Source of the DNA: Lycium barbarum
Lineage: Eukaryota; Streptophyta; Magnoliopsida; Solanales; Solanaceae
NCBI RefSeq assembly: GCF_019175385.1
Contig: NC_083346.1
Location: forward strand, 61,223,821 to 61,287,820
Direction: 5' to 3'
Length of the DNA: 64,000 nt
Under the pieces are notes generated by a model. The model ran no database searches, was not told where the DNA came from, and saw only the letters and a list, made by a program, of their open reading frames with translations. Below are positions 26,368-34,089 of the stretch, one piece after another. A program made the translations under genes and the position numbers. Positions within the stretch are counted from its first letter, which is position 1. The number at the start of each line of letters is the position of its first letter.

Positions 26368-26607
26368 TGTGTGTTCGATCTCCTGTGTGTATGAAACGGA
26401 AATGTTTTTTTTTTCAAAAGAAAGCAAAGCATTTTGGCCTTTTGATTGCCGTATTTGTCTCCCGGAACCTCTTAGGTATGATTTGTACATTAGATGCAAC
26501 ACTTTGATATTCTGGTTATTGTGCTCACCTTCTGTACATTTTACTTCGGTTATGACTTCGTTTTCTGCGCTTCATGCTTTACATGCTCAGTACATATTCC
26601 GTACTGA

Positions 26608-26645
26608 CCCCCTCTTCTTCGGGGGCTGCGTTTCATCCCGCGCAG
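26608..26645 (+). promoter_or_regulatory. Conserved LTR twin-hairpin block (B)
   Basis: CCCCC (26608-26612) pairs with GGGGG (26621-26625), then CTGCG (26626-26630) pairs with CGCAG (26641-26645). Loops TCTTCTTC and TTTCATCCCG. Confidence 0.65.
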
Positions 26646-27053
26646 GTACTCCCAGATGAGTTGAAGACAGTACAGAAGATGTTCCAGTGCAGATGGCAAG
26701 CTCCATTTGTTCCCGGAGTGCTGCCGAGTCAGAGTTTGTATGTTATGCTTTCTGGACTTGTGTTAGAGACTTTGCAGACAGCGTCGTGGGTATTGGTTGT
26801 CAGTCTGTAAGCGGCTCCGTCAGCCGATATGTCGTTTCGTATTACGTTATAAAGTCCGTATGATTACAGATTTGTTTGACTTGAAAGCTACAAAATACAT
26901 ATATGTTTCAGCAAGTTTTACTATGTATTACATTCTATCTGATTAAAAGTCCGGAAAGGCTATGTACGAAATGAAAGTTTGTGGGTTCGCTCGGCTCCGG
27001 ATTTGGGGTCGAGTGCCCATCACACCCTAGCGGAATTAGGGTGTGACATCATG

Positions 27054-27884
27054 CATGCTGACTACATGATATATGTATATGGCATATGTATATGTATATG
27101 GGGAATATGGGGAAAGGGAGATATGTTGCGCTATAGACGCATTGCCACCTGGTCAGTTGGCGTAACTCATCCCGGACGCTGGATGCCCGGATGCGGGACA
27201 TATGTGGGGGAGCCGACGTCATTCGGCGCTATGCTATGATGATATGTTCTATTTTCTCGATACGAACAAGAAATGTTTTTCAAAGGGAAAAGAGGCATGC
27301 ATGGCATTCGGTCCAAAAGTCACTTATATGTACAGGTTACTCTCTTGTCTCACTATATGTTCTATGATCCCATAATAATGTTATTCATACTTTATACTTC
27401 TTATTATGATGTTTTTCATGCCTTGCATACTCGGTACATTACTCGTACTGACGTCCCCTTTTGTGGACGCTGCGTTTTCATGCCGCGCAGGTAGACAGGT
27501 TTGATTCCTAGGAGCTTCTCCAGCGGTATATTGGAAGTGCTCCAGTTATTCCGGAGCTCCAGCTTATTGGTACTACTTTTTGTGTATATGTTCGGGCACG
27601 GCAGCACCCGGCCCATCTTGTTACTATATGTATTTTGTTTAGAGGCTCGTAGACAGATATGTACAGTCAGATGTTTCATAACCTTGTTTGTCCCCGTCGT
27701 TGTATATTAAGTTAGTAAAGTTTATTAATACATGTTTATAATAATGCTATTAATGATAGTGTTAATTAAAGAAACGACGGTATTCATTTATACGGCCTAC
27801 TTAGTAGTAAGAGTACGATACGAGATAAGGGGTGCTCGGTACAAGTATCGGGTACCCGTCGCGGCCCCTAGTTGGGTCGTGACA
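27054..27884 (+). mobile_element. Element A 5' LTR, second part
   Basis: Resumes LTR A after the TCATG duplication and ends CGGGTCGTGACA-style at 27884, directly before the primer site. It contains the twin-hairpin block at 27452-27490, where the first stem is CGTCC/GGACG instead of CCCCC/GGGGG, so both arms have changed together. Confidence 0.9.
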
Positions 27885-27888
27885 GAAG

Positions 27889-27900
27889 TGGTATTAGAGC
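27889..27900 (+). promoter_or_regulatory. Element A primer-binding site
   Basis: TGGTATTAGAGC, one base different from the initiator tRNA-Met complement TGGTATCAGAGC, 4 nt after the LTR end. It places the 5' end of the internal region here. Confidence 0.88.
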
Positions 27901-27942
27901 AGTTCGTCCTAGGGTTTGTCTATGAGCCGTGTCTAGTAGAGT

Positions 27943-27982
27943 CCTGTTTATAGGTGTGTAGCGCGCCACACTTATAAACAGG
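27943..27982 (+). promoter_or_regulatory. Element A leader hairpin with GCGCGC loop
   Basis: CCTGTTTATAGGTGTG (27943-27958) pairs over its whole 16 nt (one G-U) with 27967-27982. The 8-nt loop TAGCGCGC (27959-27966) ends in the self-complementary hexamer GCGCGC. It lies about 43 nt after the primer site, upstream of gag. Confidence 0.78.
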
Positions 27983-28077
27983 AGGCTGCAGGGCATTTAG
28001 GAAATCTGACCTTCTTTGTATTCTAGATCGTGCGATAGAGCTATGTTACCAGGTTTGCATGTTCTTCTCCTAATCCT

Positions 28078-28097
28078 GTGTTATGGTTTCAGTAATG
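28078..28097 (+). promoter_or_regulatory. Splice-acceptor-like site before gag (A)
   Basis: GTGTTATGGTTTCAG just upstream of the gag ATG at 28095, with a pyrimidine-rich stretch and CTAAT about 20 nt upstream (near 28070). C has the same GCGTTATGGTTTCAG (32586-32600) before its gag ATG at 32605. It matches a plant 3' splice site; splicing is inferred, not shown. Confidence 0.4.
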
Positions 28098-29369
28098 CCG
28101 GTAAAGAGGAAAGCTACGGCGGCTCAGAAGGGCAAGACGGTGGTTGGAAGAAGAGTTGAACAGGAGCTACCGGCGGAAGTAGAAGAAGGCGAGTCTCACA
28201 ACGAGGCTCCTCCCCAGATTTCTCCTACTTCCCCTGTATCAGCAGAGCAGGAGAGAGCTCTAGCTCCAGCCCCAGCACCTCCAGTTCCACCGCCAGCAGC
28301 TTCGGGCCAGCAGATAACAGAGGCTATTCAGTTGCTGACCCAGCTAGTTGCCGCACAAGCTCAACGGCAAGACGCAGACCAGGGAGACAGGGCAGTGAGT
28401 GCAAGAGCCCGTGATTTTATCGCCCTGAAACCTCCGGAGTTTTATGGATCGAAACCAGAGGAGGACCCGCAAAGTTTCATAGATAAAATGTTGAGGACAC
28501 TGAGGATAATACATGTTTTGGATACAGAGTCAGTAGAGTTGGCTTCATACAGGTTGCGGGATGTAGCAGTTCAGTGGTATAATAATTGGATATCTTCGAG
28601 GGGAGCAATTGCACCTCCCCTGGTTTGGCAGCAGTTCACTGAGGCATTTCTGCGACATTACTTACCGCCGGAGGTTCGACGAGCTCGAGCCGATATGTTC
28701 TTGAATCTCAAACAAGGGAATATGAGCGTCCGAGAATACAGTCTTCGTTTTAACTCTTTGGCCAGGTATGCCACAGCCATGGTGGCTGTTATGGGAGATC
28801 ATGTACATCGGTTCGTGAGTGGGTTGGGGCCACATTTGGTTAAGGAGTGTTTGACAGCTTCACTCCAGGATGGAATGACTATTACACGTATCCAGGCCCA
28901 CGCCCAAAATCTGGAGGAACAACATCAGCTACAGAGAAGTGAGCGTTATTCTGATAGGTGTTCCAGAAAAAGGGCAAGATCCTTCGAGACTAGAAGTGAG
29001 TATAGAGAGGGACAAGCACAACAGCAATCCAGGCATTCAGGCCGACCAGCGGCCAGCACACCTCCTCGGTTTGCGAGTGGGAGATTTGATCGCCCTACCT
29101 ATTCAGGACCAGATCAGAGTGCCAGAGCTTCAGGGTCCCGGTATAGAGTTGATTCTAACAGGATGGGGCTACCCCCACCGCGATGTGCTCGCTGTGGCAG
29201 GCCACACTCTGGGCAGTGTTACCTAGATACAGGTGCATGTTTTGCCTGTGGTCGGACTGACCATTTGATGCGTGATTGCCCACTAAGGAATGAGGGAGGA
29301 AGAGCTCAGCCCGCCGGATCGGCAATTGGTTCGTCATCGACTGTGCGCCCTCCTGGACAGACTTCCTAG
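28083..29369 (+). CDS. gag: Gag polyprotein of element A (Ty3/gypsy, Tekay-like), open frame
   Basis: Encodes up to 428 aa of a structural Gag that would form virus-like particles and bind element RNA. A second ATG at 28095 (MPVKRK..) is the more likely start: it follows TTTCAG at 28087-28092, and the equivalent ATG is the first one in the gag of C. Residues ~1-100 are a basic then proline/alanine-rich leader; ~111-290 form a Retrotrans_gag-type domain (EFYGSKPEEDP, RLRDVAVQWYNNW, PPEVRRARAD..FLNLKQGNMSVREY). A CCHC zinc knuckle uses C386, C389, H394 and C399; a second cysteine/histidine cluster is at C368, C371, H375 and C379. The frame stops at TAG 29367-29369, but the same frame carries on in Gag-Pol style into a protease stub, so the stop looks acquired. 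No RT or RNase H follows; only a decayed integrase trace remains, near the 3' LTR. Confidence 0.85.
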   Translation: MVSVMPVKRKATAAQKGKTVVGRRVEQELPAEVEEGESHNEAPPQISPTSPVSAEQERALAPAPAPPVPPPAASGQQITEAIQLLTQLVAAQAQRQDADQGDRAVSARARDFIALKPPEFYGSKPEEDPQSFIDKMLRTLRIIHVLDTESVELASYRLRDVAVQWYNNWISSRGAIAPPLVWQQFTEAFLRHYLPPEVRRARADMFLNLKQGNMSVREYSLRFNSLARYATAMVAVMGDHVHRFVSGLGPHLVKECLTASLQDGMTITRIQAHAQNLEEQHQLQRSERYSDRCSRKRARSFETRSEYREGQAQQQSRHSGRPAASTPPRFASGRFDRPTYSGPDQSARASGSRYRVDSNRMGLPPPRCARCGRPHSGQCYLDTGACFACGRTDHLMRDCPLRNEGGRAQPAGSAIGSSSTVRPPGQTS

Positions 29370-29580
29370 GCTCCAGCAGGCCGTGGCCGAGGCAGAGGAG
29401 GAGGGGCACCCAGTTCAGCCGGTCCTCCGCACCGTATATATGCATTGATAGGACGGCAGGATCCTGAACCTTCCGCAGATGTGGCTACAGGTACATTATC
29501 GGCACTTTTCTATGATATGTATGTGTTAATTGATCTAGATTCCACTCTATCATGTACCGTTCCTTGTATTGCTGAACGTA
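29370..29580 (+). pseudogene. pol: Protease stub of element A
   Basis: In frame with gag beyond its stop: an RGRGRGGG linker, then HRIYALIGRQDPE and TGTLSALFYDMYVLIDLDSTLS, typical of the Gag-protease junction of Tekay/Del elements. The aspartic-protease active site should read D-(S/T/P)-G; here it is IDLDST, so the glycine is missing. After about 29560 the sequence leaves the protease and enters non-coding DNA shared with M1, so the rest of pol is deleted. A frame ending at 29651 is the remnant. Confidence 0.75.
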
Positions 29581-29968
29581 CTAGGATTTGGAAATTCAGG
29601 ACGGAAGGTAGCCGTACACATAGGAAAAAGGTGACTATTAGGGATTGCTGAGGCTAAAATAGTAATTAAAAGGGAAAGATGCGTAACGAGAGTGTTTCGG
29701 AAATTGTCAAGACCCCAACTCGCCCCATATTACGTGATATAGGCAGTGCGGGGGAGGGGAGGCAAAAATACTGGCATTAAGACACCGAAATGCATGAAAG
29801 TTTTGAGGTTAAGCGTGCTAGAGTGAGAGCAATTTCAGGATGGGTGACCCCCTGGGAAGTGTGCTGAAAATTCCATAAGTGTAGGTATAGGAGATGAACG
29901 TGAACCTAGGGCAACCTAAGGGAAATTAGAGTATGTGAAGCGGTTAGAAACCTTATAGAGGTCGGGTA
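29581..29968 (+). mobile_element. Element A internal region around the 5S-like module
   Basis: Non-coding stretch homologous to the M1 internal region (minus strand) and the M2 internal region, containing the 5S-like block at 29772-29860. It is broken at 29968 by element C and continues at 59635. Confidence 0.75.
29772..29860 (+). other. 5S rRNA-derived module in element A
   Basis: 89 nt aligning ungapped with nt ~15-103 of plant 5S rRNA; by hand I count about 64 of 89 identical. Most differences are transitions. The A-box side (GTTAAGCGTGCT) and the C-box end (AGGATGGGTGACC, CTGGGAAGT) are nearly intact. Same length and orientation as in M1. Confidence 0.8.
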
Positions 29969-32398
29969 TGTTACACCTCGGGAATTTCTCCGTACTTGTA
30001 TGGTGAGTGGAATGATGAAGAGTTTGAGTGTATGATGAGTGGAATGATGAAGAGTTTGAGTGTATGATGTTTTGTTAAGTCGGGAATGGCTAATTAAAAA
30101 TTTTTGGAAATAAGAAAGTCGCAGAAAATTTTCTGTCCAGTGGTCGTATATGGCACATACGGCCCGTAAAGTGATTTACGGACCGTATAGTGCAATCGTC
30201 CTTCAGCTTGCCAAAAATCTCAAGTTTTGCCCAGTGTTGATATGGTTAAATACGACCCAGTTTACGGCCCGTAAACTGGTTTACGGTCCGTAAACCAGGT
30301 CATAAACTGCCATGTTCCTCAGCCAAAACTTTCTGTTTTTGAAATGATTAAATACGGCCATGGAGGACGGGCCGTAAATCGCAATACGATCCGTATATGG
30401 TGGTTTACGACCACTGTTCATCCCGACAAGAATTCATTAAAGATCAGATTTTGTGATTTTTAAAGGGGACTTAAGCTCATTTCATCTCATTTTTCATCAA
30501 GACAACTCAAGAGACTTCTAGAACTCTCCAAATATTTCCTCCACAAGAATTCAAGAGAATCAAAGGGGATATCAAGACCAACAACACTAATTTCATAAAA
30601 ATAAGTGTAAGAACACATCAAAGGATCTTCTAGGTGAAGAAATTTCAAAGAAGATGGGACTAGGGTTTTGGCTAATTGAAGTATTTGAACTTAAGGATTG
30701 TTCAACCATCATCCAAGGTAAGTTTCATGATTATTCCATGTTGTTTGAAGTATTGGAAAGCTTAGACACTTGAAATGTAGAAGAACATAGAAATGGGTCA
30801 TTATTGAGTGAATAGTGACATAAATGAATGATAGTGGAATTGAACTATGAATATTGAAGTGTTGTGAGTACAAATACGTTATAAATGATGTTTATATCAT
30901 GAAACAAGCATTAAATGCATGAAAACGCAAGGATGAGCTAGAAGTAGAAATAAGGGAAAATTGGAGGAAAATGGTAGATGTTGCTAAACGCACGTAAATG
31001 ACAATTGTCGATTATGATATTGCGAATAATATTATGAATATTTGGAGTTGATATAGAACGTGAGAAAATTAGTATGAGCGAAGGAAGCGTTGTCCGACTT
31101 TTCCTAGAATTAGCGATGCGTTCTTGTAGTTAAGTTACTAATGTTGATACGGATTCTCTTATGAAGGTAACGACGTGATATCGACGGAGAACAAGTGAGC
31201 GATATCTTAGCTAAACGACCAAGGTATGTGAGGCTAGTCCTTCTTTCTAATGGCATGAATCTTTTAGCTTGAATCCCTATTCCTTTCATGAGTTCTTGCA
31301 TTCTAAGAAGTTAAAAGCTTATACCTATAAATGTCTATATGAGATAAGTTATACGATATGATGACACTAGAATGATGATGATGTTATTCCTTGCCTACAC
31401 TCACCTTATGTTCTAGTCCTTTCAAGGTGAGGCAGAATGTCCATAATGGTTCCGTAATGTAATCGGGGGATCACGACCTTACGTCACCCCGATAGAGTAA
31501 AGTTGACCATGAGCCTTATACACGCATTATGATAAGATAAGTATTTTATGATAAGCATATTACTATGAGTATTTACATTAAGCATGTCATGATTGCATTC
31601 ACACCGGGCCTAGTTGGCCGGGCAGACACCGCTTCGGCGGGCGGCGATACGGATACACCACGACCTACGGGCGTGGGCAGACACCACTAGTGGGGGCGGC
31701 ATGAGATGGTACCCCGGACGCGGGAGGCCTGGACGCGGGCTAATATTATTGATTATCACACCGTTCCGACATGGACGGGCAGCTTGCATATGAAGCATAC
31801 ATGTTATGATGATGAGTATGAGTAAGATAGCATGCATTACTTCATTTATGATTATCAGTCAGATCCAGATGTCTCATGTTGATGTTATTCCCATACTATT
31901 GATGTCTCCTTTCATGATGTATGCCTCTCATACTCGGTATAATATTCGTACTCACGTACTTTCTTCGGACGCTGTGTTCATGCCCACAGGTAGGCAGGGA
32001 GGAGAGCTTGGCCCAGGTCCTCAGTAGCTGTCAGCTGATAGATAGCACTCAATTGTTCGGAGGTGCTTATGGATATTCTTTTGATGTACTTTCATATATG
32101 CATATTTTGGGCATGACGGAGTCTTGTTCCGTCTATGTATTCATTATGTTAGTAGAGGCTCGTAGATACGCAGTGTGGGTTAGATGGTCTCACAAGATGT
32201 TTTCATATGTATGTATATTATTTTGATGGCCAAGAGGCAAATGTATATAAAGTATTTATGTTTTGATTAAATATGATTTTCCTACAAATGCTATGTAAAT
32301 TGATAAAAGAGTATTAAATGAGCAAGACAAGCAGTAGAGTGAGCGGTGCTCGGTAATTGCTCTGGGTACCCGTCGCGGCCCCTAGTCGGGTCGTGACA
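29969..32398 (+). repeat. Element C 5' LTR
   Basis: 2430 bp, TGTTACACCTCGGG.. to ..GGGTCGTGACA. It is longer than the 3' LTR because of a 32-bp tandem duplication near 30001-30066 and a 19-bp longer palindrome region near 30271-30300. It holds a cluster of TACGGNCCGTA-type palindromes (about 30150-30420), donor-like motifs (30715-30722 and 31221-31235), a GC-rich short repeat (about 31710-31738) and the twin-hairpin block (31955-31990). Confidence 0.93.
30150..30420 (+). repeat. Cluster of TACGG-CCGTA palindromes in LTR C
   Basis: Several inverted repeats of the type TTTACGGCCCGTAAA and ATACGG..CCGTAT, singly and in pairs that can fold on each other. The 3' LTR has the matching cluster at about 57395-57640 with one palindrome fewer. 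Confidence 0.8.
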
Positions 32399-32402
32399 GA
32401 AG

Positions 32403-32414
32403 TGGTATCAGAGC
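32403..32414 (+). promoter_or_regulatory. Element C primer-binding site
   Basis: TGGTATCAGAGC, a perfect initiator tRNA-Met complement, 4 nt after the LTR end at 32398. Confidence 0.95.
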
Positions 32415-32457
32415 AGTTCGCCCTATGAAGTGTCTACGAGCCGTGTCTAGTAGAGTC

Positions 32458-32495
32458 CTGTTTATGGTGTGTTGCGCGCCACGCTAATAAACAAG
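32458..32495 (+). promoter_or_regulatory. Element C leader hairpin with GCGCGC loop
   Basis: Inner stem GTGTG (32467-32471) with CACGC (32480-32484, one G-U), outer stem CTGTTTAT with ATAAACA.G, separated by a small bulge. The 8-nt loop TTGCGCGC (32472-32479) ends in self-complementary GCGCGC. Same distance from the primer site as in A. Confidence 0.72.
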
Positions 32496-32604
32496 AGGCT
32501 ACAGGGCATTTAGGAAAATGACCATTCTTCTTCTCATGAAATCGTGCGATAGAGCCATGCCTAGGATTATGTTCTTCCTAAAAGTGCGTTATGGTTTCAG
32601 AAAA

Positions 32605-33454
32605 ATGCCGCCGAAAGGAAAAGCTACAGCTTCCTAGAAAGGCAAAGCTACGACGAAGAAGCGGGCAGAAAGGGAGCCTCCGGCAAATGTAGAGAAAAGT
32701 GAATCGCAAAGTGAGGCTGCGCCCAATGTAGAAAAGCAGGGAGGAGCCTCAGCTCTGATTCCTCCACCTGGTGCTTCGGGTCAACAAGTGTCCGAGGCCA
32801 TACATTTATTGACATAGTTGGTTGCCGCTCAGGCACAACGACAGAATGCGGGCCCAAGTGATCGTTCGGCTAGTACAAGAGCCCGTGATTTCCTTACTCT
32901 AAACCCTCCAGAATTTTTCAGGTCGAAGCCGGATGAGGACCCACAAGGTTTTATCGATGAGATGTTGCGGACGCTGAAACTTATGCATGCTTCTGAGACC
33001 GAATTCGTGGAGTTGGCCTCATATAGACTTCGCGACGTGGCGGTACTATGGTATAATAATTGGGTGATAACAAGAGGAGAGAACGCACCACCTCCCGTTT
33101 GGCAAGAATTTGTGGATGCCTTTATTCGTCATTATTTTCCTCCTGAAGTCCGCCGAGCTAGAGCAGACAGGTTCTTGAATTTGAAACAGGGAAGCATGAG
33201 TGCCCGAGAGTATAGTATGCAATTCAACTCATTGGCCCGGTATGCTCCGACTATGGTGGCTGACATGGGAGACCGAGTCTATAGATTTGTGAGTGGTTTA
33301 GGACCACACTTGTTTCAGGGATTGTCTGACAGCCTCTTTGCAAGACGGGATGGATATTTCCCGGATACAGGCCCATGCTCAGAACCTCGAGGAACGACAA
33401 TGACAGCAGAGAAGTGATCGTGATGGTGACAGAAGACAAGGTAAGAGGGCTAGG
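32605..33454 (+). pseudogene. gag: Gag of element C, broken and truncated
   Basis: Starts MPPKGKATAS right after TTTCAG (32595-32600). In-frame TAG stops lie near 32635 and 32815. The central Retrotrans_gag-type domain is clear in the frame covering 32818-33417 (ARDFLTLNPPEFFRSKPDEDPQGF, YRLRDVAVLWYNNW, PPEVRRARADRFLNLKQGSMSAREY). A 1-base shift near 33315 moves the next part (SLQDGMDISRIQAHAQNLEE) to another frame, where a TGA follows near 33403. At about 33455 the sequence changes to the LTR of M2, so the C-terminal zinc-knuckle region and the start of protease are deleted. It resembles the gag of A closely along the core domain. Confidence 0.85.
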
Positions 33455-33595
33455 GCCCCGCCGTACCCTGAATAAACATAAACATATACATCGGAAGGGT
33501 ATGTACCCAAAACGTCGGCTCCGGAACAAAGGGAGCACTCCGAACCGCAAAAGGGAAATCCTACGCCAGTGGGTCACCAAAACGTGAATCTGTAC

Positions 33596-33631
33596 CTGCG
33601 GGCATGAAACGCAGCCCCCGAAGAAAGGGGG
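33596..33631 (-). promoter_or_regulatory. Conserved LTR twin-hairpin block (M2)
   Basis: CTGCG (33596-33600) / CGCAG (33610-33614) followed directly by CCCCC (33615-33619) / GGGGG (33627-33631); loops GGCATGAAA and GAAGAAA on the plus strand. Confidence 0.65.
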
Positions 33632-33868
33632 TCGGTACGAAAGATGTACTGAGTATGCAAAGCATGAAGTACAGAAAACGAAGACATAACCGAAGTAAAA
33701 TGTACAGAAGGTGAGCACAATAGCCAAAATACCAAAGTGTTGCATCTGACGTACAAATCATACATAAAAGGTTCCGGAAGACAAATACGGCAATCAAAAT
33801 GCAAAAATACTTTGCTTTCCTTTGAAAAGCTTTTCCGTCTCATACACACAGAAAATCAAACACACAAT

Positions 33869-34089
33869 TACCGCGGCCAAAAGTCCAGCGGTCACTATCA
33901 CACATACCGCGACCAAGTGTCCAGCGGTTAGCATCCCAAACCCAACATACCGCGGTCAGGGGTCCAGCGGTCAATGTCGCAGATACTGCGGTCAGGGGTC
34001 CAGCGGTCAACATCACATAGTGCGGCATACCGCGGTCAGGGGTCCAGCGGTCAATGTCGCACACATCGCGGTCAGGGGTCCAGCGATTA
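33869..34089 (-). repeat. ACCGC minisatellite, M2 (6 units)
   Basis: Six units of about 36 bp (one longer) with core ACCGCGGTCAGGGGTCCAGCGGTC on the plus strand in most units, related to the arrays in B and D. Confidence 0.9.

Larger units (their letters stand above)
16337..26538. repeat. 5.1-kb tandem duplication spanning E, A and B
   Basis: Copy 1 is 16337-21432 and copy 2 is 21433-26538. The new joint at 21433-21437 joins the middle of LTR B (..CACCTTCTGTACA) to the middle of LTR E (GTACAATGTGAAAC), with 5 bp of shared sequence (GTACA) at the joint. The period is 5084-5101 bp, varying through small indels. The duplicated segment holds part of E, the first 2.0 kb of LTR A and the first 2.5 kb of LTR B, so the duplication is younger than those insertions. 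Copy 2 runs on into the rest of B and element A. Confidence 0.92.
24034..27048 (+). mobile_element. Solo LTR B (3.0 kb) inside LTR A
   Basis: 3015 bp, from TGTTATATCCCGTATTTTG to AGGGTGTGACA, with perfect 5-bp target duplication TCATG at 24029-24033 and 27049-27053. No internal region or primer site is attached, so it is a solo LTR. Its end (CTCGGCTCCGGATTTGGGG.. to TGTGACA) is related to the ends of the M1 LTRs. It contains a seven-unit minisatellite (26111-26367) and the twin-hairpin block (26608-26645). Confidence 0.9.

Noticed and set aside
26979..27953. Small plus-strand frames between LTR B and gag
   Set aside because: They fall within the LTR end, primer site and leader of element A and have no domain.
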